Shown here in pieces: positions 12,553 through 23,312 of a stretch of DNA of 64,000 nucleotides. Each line of letters begins with the position of its first letter. Position 1 is the first letter of the stretch. Below the pieces are notes generated by a model, which was not told the DNA's origin, did not search any database, and saw only the letters and a list, made by a program, of their open reading frames with translations. A program made the translations under genes and the position numbers. The stretch covers positions 2,567,666 through 2,631,665 of the forward strand of contig OZ024808.1 of the NCBI GenBank assembly GCA_964017045.1, in the 5' to 3' direction. This DNA is from Omphiscola glabra (lineage: Eukaryota > Mollusca > Gastropoda > Lymnaeidae).

Positions 12553-12770
12553 CTCACATAGACAAACCGTGCGCACATTAAATCATTCGTACGCTAATTG
12601 AAACACTCATGCGAAAATCGAAAAACTCTCTGGCAAATTAAAACACTAGTGCGCACATTGAAATACCCGTGTGCAAGTCGAAACACCATAGCGCACTTGT
12701 GCAAACCGTTCATTAGACGAAACACAAGTGCGCAACTGAAAACGCTAGTGCGCAAATCGATCGTCTCGCG
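12553..12770. repeat. Degenerate 20-bp minisatellite
   Basis: About 10 diverged copies of a unit close to GAAACACTAGTGCGCACATT. The strong divergence suggests an older array than its neighbours. Confidence 0.75.
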
Positions 12771-12884
12771 CGATCATTGACATAGCCATGTATCTTTTAA
12801 AAGTTGCACTGGAATTTCTTGTGCGCTCTTTTCCTTAAATGTCTAAACTTTAAAAAAATTATAGAAAACTTTTGAAACAATTTC

Positions 12885-13052
12885 CATGCAACAATTCAAG
12901 CGGTTTCACTCAGACGACGTTGCAAACAAGGTCCGTGCAACAATTCAAGGTGTTACATTCTGATAGATGATGTTGCAAACAAGGTCCGTGCAACACTTCA
13001 AGCTGTTACATTCAGATAGACGATGCTGCAAACAGGGTCCGTGCAGTAATTC
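12885..13052. repeat. 53-bp repeat, three copies
   Basis: Three diverged copies of a unit containing GTCCGTGCAACAATTCAAG. It is unrelated to the 53-bp array at 24,368. Confidence 0.85.
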
Positions 13053-13821
13053 AAACTGTCCCAATCAGAGAATGAGACAATGAGGGACTTGACACATTTC
13101 CCCGTCTCATCCTGCCCCGCGAAGGTCAAGAGCAGCGCCCTCCAGATCTGAGGCAGTAACCAACTCATTGGATTGCCACATCATGGCTTCTCTCTGGGCA
13201 CGGCACAGGAAGCACGCACGAACTCGGCGGAACCGGAAGGGACGCCGTACTGAGACAAACTGGGATCAAACGGAAAGCTCGCTTTTCTTGTCTGATAGTC
13301 AGGGCCTCTTGCGGGGTATGTGTGTGGGGACGGGGGGGGGGGGGGGGGGAAGGGGATGGGATTTATGTAAATTACTTTCCTTTTAGAGTAGTTTTTGTTT
13401 CAGGCTTTGCTAGGTTTGAGATTGTTTCAGTTGAATGCTGCTCTAGTATACCCAATGTAATGACATGTTTTTTTTTGGTACTTCATCGTAGAGCTAAAGC
13501 ATTCTACCACCTCTCAACACCCCCTCCCCATTTTTTGTGTGTGTGTTTTGTTTTGATGTTGACGTCACCGATGAAATGTGTTGCGCTGTGCCACTCCTTT
13601 TACCTACCCCTAGCTTGATTGGGAAAAGGTCGTTTACGTTCGAATACATTCTATTTTTCCTAAAGAATGCTATCAGGCGACGAAATTTCTAGAATATCTT
13701 TACTAGAGAGTTCTGATTCAATCCTCATAAATGGGCAGTTTTCCTAGCTGGGAGAGATTTCTTCTAACGTTCCTAGACATACACGAGACGTTATTGCAAG
13801 GTTATACTTTGTAGGTGTGTG
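13053..13821. other. Non-array sequence with G18 run
   Basis: Moderately GC-rich at 13,080-13,300, then a G18 homopolymer at 13,332-13,349. The open frames at 13,168-13,386 and 13,322-13,618 are short, cross the homopolymer and have no recognisable domain. Confidence 0.45.
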
Positions 13822-13973
13822 CAGAGGCGTAGCAATGGCTTGGCATTGGGGCAATTGCCAAGGGCACCGGCCCGCGCCTGTTCAGAAGGGCGCCGCTAAA
13901 TCTCTAATTTTTAAATTTTTATTATTTAAAAAATAAATTAGCCAAGGGCGCCAAAAACCCAGTTACGCCCCTA
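13822..13973. mobile_element. 152-bp hAT-type MITE with perfect target duplication
   Basis: Left end CAGAGGCGTAGCAATGG and right end CAGTTACGCCCCTA form imperfect terminal inverted repeats; inside, GCCAAGGGCACC near the left and GCCAAGGGCGCC near the right are further related motifs. It is flanked by perfect 8-bp repeats GGTGTGTG at 13,814-13,821 and 13,974-13,981. Because the flank is TG-rich, part of the match could be coincidental. No coding capacity. Confidence 0.82.
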
Positions 13974-13981
13974 GGTGTGTG

Positions 13982-14612
13982 TGTGGAAATAAATAGTTGT
14001 ATTTGTCGAGGGTTGTACCTTTTTACGTGCTGTAAGTTATTCTTTTGCTTCTTTTTCTCCATATTTGAATTTTGTTCTCTAGAAATTTAATAGTTTAATT
14101 CAATTGAATATTGTTACGATGACCAGCTTCGGTATCGTTCTCTTTGTATACTGTGTTTCAGCCCTTTGTTACGTATTGTTCATTCGACGAGCCAAATTTT
14201 AAAACAGATTAAAATTTCAAAACCATATAACGGCCCATAACAATCTACATACAATTGTTAAACGGATTATAAATGAAATCAGTACAAACGGCACACACAT
14301 CAAATTGTTCGAATTATATGAACATGAAATAGTTAAATTGTATTGCATTAAGTTAACACCTGAAAGCTCTTTGTTGTTATTCCTGCTTCCTTTAATGGGT
14401 AAATATTTTAGTACACATCTGTACTCGTAACTTATGCCATACACTTACCCTCCTGTGTATGCGTTTTTTCTTTCAACATACAATTTTCGCAGACCCAAAG
14501 ATTTCAATCCACATACCGCGGTAGGCGTTTTCTACACCTTGTATTGGAAACAGTATTACATACAGTACCATCAAACAATGGACTTTCATGATTATATAAT
14601 TGTCTTTAGCAC
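13982..14612. other. AT-rich sequence, no gene seen
   Basis: Open frames at 14,217-14,444 (-) and 14,434-14,634 (+) have no recognisable domain. Confidence 0.45.
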
Positions 14613-15470
14613 GAACTTGATCAATCCAGACTAAACTTGATCAATCCGGACTAAACTTGATCAATCCGGACTAATACTTGATCGATCCGGAGTAATACTT
14701 GATCGATCCGGAGTAATACTTGATCAATCCGGAGTAATACTTGATCAATCCGGACTAAACTTGAGCAATCCTTACTAAACTTGATCAATCCTTACTAAAC
14801 TTGATCAATCCTTACTAAACTTGATCAATCCTTTCTAAACTTTATCAATCCTTACTAAACTTGATCAATCCTTACTATACTTGATAAATCCTTATTAAAC
14901 TTGATCAATCCTTACTAAACTTGATCAATCCGGACTAAACTTGATTAATCCTTACTAAACTTGATAAAATCCGGACTAAACTTGATCAATCCTTACTAAA
15001 CTTGATCAATCCTTACTAAACTTGATCAATCCGGACTAAACTTGATCAATCCTTACTAAACTTGATAAAATCCGGACTAAACTTGATCAATCCTTACTAA
15101 ACTTGATCAATCCTTACTAAACTTGATCAATCCTTTCTAAACTTTATCAATCCTTACTAAAATTGATCAATCCTTACTATACTTGATAAATCCTTATTAA
15201 ACTTGATCAATCCTTACTAAACTTGATCAATCCGGACTAAACTTGATTAATCCTTACTAAACTTGATCAATCCTTACTAAACTTGATCAATCCGGACTAA
15301 ACTTGATCAATCCTTACTAAACTTGATAAAATCCGGACTAAACTTGATCAATCCTTACTAAACTTGATCAATCCTTACTAAACTTGATCAATCCTTACTA
15401 AAATTGATCAATCCGGACTAAACTTGATCAATCCGGACTAAACTTGATCAGTCCGGACTAATTCTTGACA
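14613..15470. repeat. 19-bp minisatellite with palindromic core and higher-order period
   Basis: About 45 copies of AACTTGATCAATCCTTACT, alternating with a variant ending CCGGACT. Each unit contains the palindrome TTGATCAA. A block with the rare variant CTTTCTAAACTTTATC occurs at about 14,831 and again 302 bases later at 15,133 with the same neighbours, showing a duplication of about 16 units. Confidence 0.95.
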
Positions 15471-15584
15471 CATTCCAGCTAGGACCAATGACACAATATG
15501 ACCCAGATTGATCCGGACCAATTCAGTGATGAACCATTATTGTACAATCCACGTCCACTAAATTTTAGTGATATTTTCATTAAC

Positions 15585-15728
15585 ATTTTACCCAACATTA
15601 ACATTCGATCCAGCGTTAAAGTTCTACCCAACATTGAAATTCTACCCGACATTGAAATTCTACGCTACATTAAAATTCTACCCAACATTCAAATTCTACC
15701 CAATATTCAAATTCAACTCAACGTGAAG
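15585..15728. repeat. 18-bp minisatellite
   Basis: About eight diverged copies of ATTCTACCCAACATTGAA. It lies inside a 120-residue plus-strand open frame (15,498-15,860) that reflects the 18-bp period and has no recognisable domain. Confidence 0.85.
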
Positions 15729-16163
15729 AAGAAAGTCATTAGAAAAACTACAACACACCAACCAGACAAGAGTTTGGGAGACCTATTAAAGGGAATGAAT
15801 GAGGCATTGTCCAGCGTGTCAACAGTTTCTCATCAGTTATCCCCCTTGTTTGCCCCGTAAAGCTGTGTGGCGGGCTGCAAGTGACAAGGGACGCAACCTG
15901 TTTGCGAATATCTCCTGTTTGTAACAAATATTCACACCCGTCACTATTGCCTCCACACACACACACAATCACATTACTCACACAACACACATACATAGAA
16001 TTAAGATATGAAGCTTATAGGAGAGGTAATACGGATTTCAGAACCTTGGAACAAATAACACAATAAAAATACATCATGAAATAGTTCGACACCATAATCA
16101 AATACCATAATCATACACCATAATCAAACACATTTATATAAAGGTGGAAACCATGATATTGAA
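15729..16163. other. Non-array sequence with small repeat
   Basis: A short CA-rich run is at 15,957-15,966. Three to four copies of an ACCATAATCAAAT-like unit occur at 16,083-16,135. No gene seen. Confidence 0.5.
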
Positions 16164-16230
16164 CAATGTTTCTCAAACTAAGGCCAGATCCCACCCGTCC
16201 AGGGCTCGCAACCCAATACGCCCCAATCTC
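16164..16230. mobile_element. Possible hAT-like left end
   Basis: CAATGTTTCTCAAACTAAGG followed by CCAGATCCCACCC resembles the hAT end motif GGTTCTCAAACT...CCC. No partner end or target duplication was found. Confidence 0.3.
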
Positions 16231-16549
16231 ATTATCTGTAACCGGACATTGATCATCATTAATCAATATAAGGCTCATACTTCTAAATAAAATACTAAAA
16301 GGTTCATGTACAGCAAAATTGGTCTTCATTTTAAATAGTGTATGACCGCCCCCCCCCCCCAATTTTCCCCACTACAAATAAGATATGCGCGGTTTGCGTA
16401 GACATTCTTTCTTTTTTTCAAACTATAGTCCGGGACAGTGAAGGAACAAGAACCCCCCTCCCCCCCGGACCCCCACCCTCTCCCGTTAAAAAAACAACCG
16501 AGGACCCCTTATGTTGCAGGATTGGTTTGGCTTCAATTATTACCTGTGT
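16231..16549. other. Non-array sequence with C-runs
   Basis: A C12 run is at 16,349-16,360 and C-rich tracts are near 16,455-16,482. No gene seen. Confidence 0.45.
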
Positions 16550-16636
16550 GCATTGGTAGACAGATAAGTATGTAGGGCGCATTGGTAGACAGATAAATAT
16601 GTAGGGCGCATTGGTAGACAGATAAGTATGTAGGGC
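16550..16636. repeat. 29-bp repeat, three copies
   Basis: Three near-identical copies of a unit starting GCATTGGTAGACAGATAAG, ending directly at the next array. Confidence 0.9.
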
Positions 16637-16908
16637 CCTAAGTGTATGTCAATTACCTAATGTGTCTCCAATTGTGTGTCTGTTACATGTTGCCCTAAGT
16701 GTATGTCAATTACAAAATGTGTCTCCAATTGTGTGTCTGTTACATGTTGCCCTAAGTGTATGTCAATTACAAAATGTGTCTCCAATTGTGTGTCTGTTAC
16801 ATGTTGCCCTAAGTGTATGTCAATTACCTAATGTGTCTCCAATTGTGTGTCTGTTACATGTTGCCCTAAGTGTATGTCAATTACCTAATGTGTCTCCAAT
16901 TGTGTATA
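16637..16908. repeat. 57-bp minisatellite
   Basis: About 4.8 near-identical copies of a unit starting CCTAAGTGTATGTCAATTAC. The period is a multiple of three, which yields the 90-residue open frame at 16,662-16,934; not treated as a gene. Confidence 0.93.
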
Positions 16909-17008
16909 TGAAAGCATCTTTTGGCTATGAGTGAGAGTCTCATCTCAATGTGTATGTGCATTTATTATATTATATCTGCTAATATGTGCTATTTTACTCT
17001 GCGTTTAA

Positions 17009-17012
<4 letters not shown>

Positions 17013-17077
<65 letters not shown>

Positions 17078-17165
17078 TATTTATATATATTTATACGTAT
17101 ATATTTGCGTGTATATGTAAATGCGTGCGTGTGTATATGCGTGTATGTGTATGTGCGTGTATGTC
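17013..17165. repeat. (TA)n microsatellite with TG-rich continuation
   Basis: About 63 bases of (TA)n, then imperfect TA/TG-rich sequence up to about 17,165. Confidence 0.95.
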
Positions 17166-17884
17166 TAGGGATAGCAAAGGATCAATTTTGACGTCGCTTT
17201 GCTATCTGCTATCGATCCAATCTAATAAATATTGTGTCCTGAAAAAAGGCGAATCTTATCAGCCTTGTGATGGGGGGAAACTAGTCCATATTATATCAAC
17301 ACATTGTTGTAGGGTAAAGCTAGTTCACATTTGGCCATGAAGTCATGTATGCACCAAACAAAAAAAAAATGCAGATCTCTATCGTAACACCAAAACTCAA
17401 TGAGACATTTCGAACAAATACATGTAACAAATGTTTAGAATACCCACCCCCTCCCCTTGACCAAGTCTCACAGAGGATATGAACATGCGGATTTGGAAAC
17501 TAAACGTCATCCACGGGATTTATATAGCACTGCAATATGTTGAAATCTTAACGACGTATCAGAATGTGGTCTTCCTTGTTGGTGTACTGTGGATAAAAAA
17601 ACCCCAAAAACATACATCAATAAAATGTCAGATAAAAGATTTCAGCCCATTTTAGCATGCATGACTGCACAAGTTAATGTGAAGTCCTAGTGACGTTGTT
17701 AGTCAGCTATATAGAACTATTATATCCACAAACTCTACTGCTACAATTAACTTACAAAAAAAAATCTTTTATCGATTGTTTAAATTATATAAAAAAAAAT
17801 AGCCAATAAAAAATCCACATAAAATATTTTTTTATTATTATTATAGATTGCGAGTTGATAGTTTGTGGGGCTGGTATATTCCGG
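17166..17884. other. AT-rich sequence, no gene seen
   Basis: Several A-rich runs near 17,755-17,830. No recognisable feature. Confidence 0.5.
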
Positions 17885-18706
17885 AGAGATGTGTCCAGGT
17901 CTGTGTGCTAGGAACACGCTGAGATGTGTCCAGACCTTTGTGCTAGGAACACGCTGAGATGTGTCCAGACGTGTGTGCTAGGAACACGCTGAGATGTGTC
18001 CAGGCCTGTGTGCTAGGAACACGCTGAGATGTGTCCAGACCTGTGTGCTAGGAACACGCTGAGATGTGTCCAGGCCTGTGTGCTAGGAACACGCTGAGAT
18101 GTGTCCAGACCTGTGTGCTAGGAACACGCTGAGATGTGTCCAGACCTGTGTGCTAGGAACACGCTGAGATGTGTCCAGGCCTGTGTGCTAGGAACACGCT
18201 GAGATGTGTCCAGGTCTGTGTGCTAGGAACACGCTGAGATGTGTCCAGACCTGTGTGCTAGGAACACGCTGAGATGTGTCCAGGTATGTGTGATAGGAAC
18301 ACGCTGAGATGTGTCCAGACCTGTGTGCTAGGAGCACGCTGAGATGTGTCCAGACCTGTGTGCTGGTATAGGAACACGCTGAGATGTGTCCAGGTCTGTG
18401 TGCTAGGAACACGCTGAGATGTGTCCAGACCTGTGTGCTAGGAACACGCTGAGATGTGTCCAGACCTGTGTGCTAGGAACACGCTGAGATGTGTCCAGAC
18501 CTGTGTGCTAGGAACACGCTGAGATGTGTCCAGACCTGTGTGCTAGGATCACGCTGAGATGTGTCCAGACCTGTGTGCTAGGAACACGCTGAGATGTGTC
18601 CAGGCCTGTGTGCTAGGAACACGCTGAGATGTGTCCAGGCCTGTATGACATGAACACAGAGAGACGTGTCCAGGAATGTTAACACAGACACAGGGAGATG
18701 TGTACA
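17885..18706. repeat. 35-bp minisatellite
   Basis: About 22 copies of a unit starting GTGTCCAGACCTGTGTGCTA and ending with AACACGCTGAGAT. Variation is mostly CAGACC versus CAGGCC or CAGGTC. One copy near 18,362 has a short insertion, and the right edge decays after about 18,640. Confidence 0.95.
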
Positions 18707-18881
18707 TTCTTGTAATAATTGGAACATTGTCGCCTTTTATATACACACTATGAGATTTGTTCATTATTGATGGTAAGGAAATAGTTGCGTTAAGGTAGAA
18801 ACGTATCTCGTCCCAGAGGTTGTGGGTATGAATTCGGCATGGCACGTCCGCAGCTCTGAACAAAATGATGGGATGGACTCA

Positions 18882-19025
18882 GTTTGGCCAGATAAGCGAA
18901 TATTCTGACAGAGGAGGTCAACTCTGAATGAACAAGCAACTACATTAACCACAGTTTGACCAGATAAGCGGATATTCTGGTAGAGGATATCAACTCTGAA
19001 TGAACAAGCAACAAACTTAACCACC
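18882..19025. repeat. 72-bp direct duplication
   Basis: Two tandem copies with period 72, starting GTTTGGCCAGATAAGCG (18,882) and GTTTGACCAGATAAGCG (18,954). Confidence 0.9.
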
Positions 19026-19069
19026 GAATCAGAAGGACAGCAGCCATCTTGGTGGGGGGACTAAAGAAG

Positions 19070-19335
19070 AAAGTCTGACTACCACACAAAAACAGCTCAT
19101 GTCTGTTCAGATAAGTCTGTCTATACAAACAAAGCATTAAGTCTGTCTGTACAAAAATAGCAAATGTCTGAACAGATGATTCTGTCAAGAAAACATAGTT
19201 CACGTGTTGAGAGATGAGTCTGTCTACACAAACACAGCACTAAGTCCTTCTACAGAAAAATAGCTCACGTCTGAACAGAAATGTCTGTCTACACACATTT
19301 TTTGAATGTCTAAACCGATAAGTCTGTATACACAA
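19070..19335. repeat. Degenerate repeat of about 30 or 60 bp
   Basis: Diverged copies of a unit around AAGTCTGTCTACACAAA and CTCACGTCTGAACAG, alternating. Probably an old minisatellite. Confidence 0.65.
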
Positions 19336-19465
19336 AAATAAATCGCATAACAAGTGCTGCTATACATCATTGTTTTTGTCTGGTTTTCTATTTTTTAGGT
19401 AGGATTTATCTCTCTCTCTATATATATTATGTAAATTTGATTACTACTTATTTGTATGTCTTGTA

Positions 19466-19512
19466 CTGATGAAGGCAAGTGCCGAAACGTTTCATTATTT
19501 GTAATGTAAAAT
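19466..19512 (+). ncRNA. Hammerhead ribozyme-like core, probably decayed
   Basis: The sequence has CTGATGA (19,466-19,472), a stem II of GGC-AAGT-GCC (19,474-19,483) and GAAA (19,484-19,487), the invariant core of a hammerhead ribozyme. A possible stem III follows, containing the perfect hairpin CATTA-TTTG-TAATG (19,493-19,506), but its base next to GAAA has two or three mismatches, and no stem I was found. Hammerheads of this form are known in Penelope-like elements and retrozymes of animals. It may be a remnant of one of these; activity is doubtful. Confidence 0.4.
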
Positions 19513-19739
19513 TATTATTAAAGCTCAATATATATTGTTATATCGACACAGATTGTTCGTGTCTGTTTAATCTGCTATAAATCAAGTATGCTTTAAAAAA
19601 CATAACAACACATGTCCTAAAACATGGCCGCCATTTGACTGAATCAATGTCCAGGAAATGCGCCAACCGTGTGTGGTTATACGTTTAGAATACTATTTGG
19701 CTTTCATGTTATAAATAGAAATAGTGGAACAATGTAAAT

Positions 19740-20060
19740 GGAAGCTTGAGATATAAAGACAGGACAAGCTTCTGCAGCAGACAGGACAAGCTTCTGCAGC
19801 AGACAGGACAAGCTTCTGCAGCAGACAGGACAAAAGAAGGAACAGTGAGAAACAGAGAACAGCTCAAATTTACGTTGATGAACGGTTTTCTATTTCTGTC
19901 TCTTTTTTATTTTGTCCTGTCTGCCGAGAAGGCTCTTAGCCGAAACGCTCTCCTTTTACTGTCCTGTCTTTCTAGTCTAGCTCCCACATCCCCATGTCTA
20001 CTGGTTCCTTCACACCGCTTGAACTCGGTCGTTGATTTATTAAAAATTGATATGTTTCAT
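19740..20060 (+). mobile_element. Unnamed interspersed repeat (GACAGGAC family), copy 1
   Basis: This stretch has GACAGGAC motifs on the left and their complement GTCCTGTC near 19,914 and 19,960. Between the two GTCCTGTC motifs is a hammerhead-like segment, CTGCCGAGAAGGCTCTTAGC then CGAAACG (19,921-19,947), with stem II GGCT-CTT-AGCC. The part from the second GTCCTGTC to TTGATTTATTA (about 19,960-20,042) is clearly similar to 55,303-55,390, showing an interspersed family. A 132-residue open frame (19,746-20,144) has no recognisable domain. The element class is unknown; a Penelope-like or short non-autonomous retroelement origin is a guess. Confidence 0.5.
19756..19832. repeat. 22-bp repeat, three and a half copies
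   Basis: AGACAGGACAAGCTTCTGCA plus GC, repeated in near-perfect form. It is formed from the left GACAGGAC motif of the interspersed repeat at 19,740. Confidence 0.92.
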
Positions 20061-20292
20061 CCCAACCTTCAGATCAAAACAATGAGAAATGTAATCGGTA
20101 TTTTGTTTATTTGTACATGCATGTACTTTAAAATAAATGTATAATTGGTAATGTTTATTAAATTTCTTCATGATACCACTACATGAAACCTACGCAATTC
20201 TAAAGAGTCCCTATTTTCACACTTTGATACCCGACCGTAATTCAAGTTCATTTAGGTCATTCAAACCGGGTAGGCTGTTGGGCCCATGGGTG

Positions 20293-20309
20293 CCCCCCCC
20301 CCCCCCCCC
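20293..20309. repeat. C17 homopolymer
   Basis: Uninterrupted C run in otherwise mixed sequence. Confidence 0.9.
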
Positions 20310-20359
20310 GCAGATCCTCCTTTGAGAGGTAACTATCTCAAAATCTGACTTATAGCCTT

Positions 20360-20450
20360 ATTAAATACGACAACCTTATTGATTGCGACAAATTCATTGA
20401 TAACGACAACCTTATTGATAACGACAACCTTATTAATTACGACAAATTGG
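20360..20450. repeat. 18-bp minisatellite
   Basis: About five copies of TTATTGATAACGACAACC with some divergence. Confidence 0.85.
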
Positions 20451-20789
20451 TCGTCAGAGTGACCCTGTCCAGCTACCACAACCCCTCGCCTCCCTTCCCC
20501 GCCCCTATCTCTCCATCACATCAGCCGGCGGCCATGTTGGCATTAAGCTGGTATCGTGGTAAAATATTGATGCTGGTCTTCACCACAACGCTATGATCAA
20601 CTGTCCCCAGCCAGCCCACCCCCTGAATGGGTCGAGTTTGGCTATGGGGACTTAATAATTCACCCCCATGGTGCTGGAAATATGGGGCAAGGAAAATTAA
20701 TTGGCGCCCTCGCCTGACTATTCACGCGTCCTGTCATTCAATGTTATGTTGTCCTGCTGCTTCGTTGTGTTCATATTGTTAGTTCTTAG
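20451..20789. other. Non-array, moderately GC-rich sequence
   Basis: No gene recognised. This is one of the few stretches in the window that is neither array nor AT-rich. Confidence 0.45.
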
Positions 20790-21345
20790 GCGTGGCTTTC
20801 TCATGGTGTCAGTCGGCATGGCTTTCTCATGGTGTCAGTCGGCATGGCTTTCTCATGGTGTCAGTCGGCATGGCTTTCTCATGGTGTCAGTCGGCATGGC
20901 TTTCTCATGGTTCCAGTCGGCATGGCTTTCTCATGGTGCCAGTCGGCATGGCTTTCTCATGGTGTCAGTCGGCATGGCTTTCTCATGGTGCCAGTCGGAA
21001 TGGCTTTCTCATGGTGTCAGTCGGCATGGCTTTTCTCATGATGTCAGTCAGCGTGGCTTTCTCATGATGTCAGTCAGCATTACTTTCTCATGGTGTCAGT
21101 CGGCATGGCTTTCTCATGTTGTCAGTCGGCATGGCTTTCTCACGGTGTCATTCGGTATGGCTTTCTCATGATATCAGTCGGCATGGCTTTCTCATGTTGT
21201 CAGTCGGCATGGCTTTCTAACGGTGTCATTCGGTATGGCTTTCTCATGATATCAGTCGGCATATTTTCTGAAGGTGTCAGTGAGCTTGACTTTCTCACTG
21301 TGTCAATCGGCATGGCTTTCTCGTGGTATCAGTCGGAATGGCTCA
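20790..21345. repeat. 26-bp minisatellite
   Basis: About 21 copies of GGCATGGCTTTCTCATGGTG followed by TCAGTC. The left half is nearly invariant, the right half more diverged. Overlapping open frames (156, 91, 70 and 87 residues) in different plus-strand frames are products of the repeat. Confidence 0.95.
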
Positions 21346-21351
21346 TAAAAT

Positions 21352-21960
21352 AAGATAGACATGCATAGAGATATCCTTATAGACATGCATAGAGATAGCC
21401 TTACAGTAATGCATGGAGGACATCCTTATAGACCTGCATAAAGATAGCCTTACAGAAATGCATAAAGACAGCGTTATAGACCTGCATATAGATAGCCTTA
21501 CAGACACGCATAAAGACAGCCTTATAGACTTGTATAAAGATAGCCTTACAGACATGCATAAAGACAGCCTTATAGACCTGCATAAAGATAGCCTTACAGA
21601 CATGCATAAAGACAGCCTTATAGACCCGTATAAAGACAGCCTTATAGACCTGTATAAAGATAGCCTTACATACATGCATAAAGACAGCCTTATAGACCTG
21701 CATATAGATAGCCTTACAGACACGCATAAAGACAGCCTTATAGACCTGTATAAAGATAGCCTTACAGACAGAAATAGCGATAGCCACACAGACATGCATA
21801 GAGGACAGCCTTACAGACATGCATAGAGGACAGTCTTAAAGACATGCACAAGAAGACATTCTTAAAGACATGCATAAGAAGACATTCTTACAGACATAAT
21901 TAGAAGACATTCTTACAGACATGCATAGAAAAAATTCTTACACGCATGATTAGAAGGCAG
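21352..21960. repeat. 24-bp minisatellite
   Basis: About 25 copies of GACATGCATAAAGACAGCCT followed by TATA. Plus-strand unit variants alternate (CATAAAGACAGC and CATAAAGATAGC), giving 48-bp dimers in the centre. Open frames of 137-150 residues exist on both strands because 24 is a multiple of three. Confidence 0.95.
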
Positions 21961-22042
21961 TGGTACATTCATTCCTGCATAAATGACAATTGTGCAAACA
22001 TGTATAGAGTACAGTTTTGCAGAAATACATAGACATCTAGCT

Positions 22043-22110
22043 CAGACGTCGGCAACCTGTTTTCAGCCACGGGACATCGGAAGTACTTCCCAGATTTCCG
22101 CGGCAGACCA
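22043..22110. mobile_element. hAT-like left end
   Basis: CAGACGTCGGCAACCTGTTT closely resembles the hAT terminal motif CAGGGGTCGGCAACC. It is followed by sequence containing GCCACGGGAC and CCGCGGCAGACCACG, similar to the subterminal region of such elements. No right end found. Confidence 0.5.
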
Positions 22111-22438
22111 CGATTAAGACATGACAAATCCATCACCGACTTACTGTTGTTGACACGTCCAAGCATTGTGAAGGTGTTTTCAAATGTTTCTTATTGTCGG
22201 GAAATTTACATGAACAATTAGATTTTTTTTTATACCAAGTTCCATAAAATGTTTTTTCACTATTTAAGCACGAATATGAAAAGTACGGAAAAATTAAGGA
22301 ATTTATTTAACTACTGTATAGTGACACTACACAGATTAAACTATTTAAAGTTATGAATAACTAATGAGACATTTGACCTCGTTTTGATGAAAACAGTTTT
22401 TTTTTAAAATTCCATCTTTGGTTGATTAGTTGATACAG

Positions 22439-22500
22439 CAGGGCTCGGCGATCTGTTTTTCTTCCATTGCCCCTAATATAGATTTATTTACGCCTGTTTT
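22439..22500. mobile_element. Second hAT-like end, same orientation
   Basis: CAGGGCTCGGCGATCTGTTT is a diverged version of the end at 22,043, in the same orientation 396 bases downstream. This suggests two truncated or nested copies and not one complete element. Confidence 0.4.
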
Positions 22501-22978
22501 TCCTCTGATTTAAAAGGAAGAAAATGATCGACCTTTTTCATTTCAAAGTGGTTTATTGAATCTGTTTATTCGGGGAATACAATTGTACATATAAAAGGGT
22601 GAAAATGAATTGGATCAAATAAATTATTAGAATCCTCATTGGGGAAACAACAACAATAACAAAACACAAAAAAGATTTGTTTGAAGAAGAAAAAATTCAC
22701 TAGAGATTTTATGGAAAAAATCTTTCATTTTAATCTGATTACATTAAAACTCGTTTTTAAAATCCATTGACATTATCTTGTTTTTTTTTTAATCGAGTAG
22801 TTTTGGATACCGTTTTTTGTGTTAAATAATTTCTATTCTTTGTTTTGAAGTTCATTTGAGTGACGAATTCGGCCTAAGTAGATAGCTTCAAAACGGGGCA
22901 ATTTTGATAACCTTTGCACTTCTAGACGTTTTGATCATGAGCAGTAGGGGAGAGGGGTGCGTAACATGCTCGGGACAG
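22501..22978. other. AT-rich sequence, no gene seen
   Basis: Many T- and A-runs; no recognisable feature. Confidence 0.5.
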
Positions 22979-23312
22979 CCTCACAAGGGGTAAACACCTT
23001 CACAGGGGGTAAACACCCTCACAATGGGGTAGACACCTTCACAGGGGGTAGACACCCTCACATATGATAGACGCCCTCACATATGGTAGACGCCCTCACA
23101 TATGGTAGACGCCCTCACATATGGTAGACGCCATCACATATGGTAGACGCCCTCACATATGGTAGACCCCCTCACATATGATAGACGCCCTCACATATGG
23201 TAGACGCCCTTACATATGGTAGACGCCATCACATATGGTAGACGCCCTCACATATGGTAGACGCTCTCACAGGGGGTATACACCCTAAGAGTGGCAGATA
23301 CCCGCACAGGGG
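22979..23312. repeat. 19-bp minisatellite
   Basis: About 17 copies. The centre is regular ATATGGTAGACGCCCTCAC; edge copies carry AGGGGG in place of ATATGG. Confidence 0.93.

Noticed and set aside
17009..17191. Frame starting [10 protein letters not shown]
   Set aside because: Translation of the (TA)n microsatellite.
20701..21353. Overlapping plus-strand frames with MVSVGMAFSWCQ-like repeats
   Set aside because: The 26-bp unit shifts frame every copy so that all three plus frames read the same cyclic peptide; typical repeat artefact.
21343..21826. Open frames of about 140-150 residues on both strands
   Set aside because: Products of the 24-bp array.
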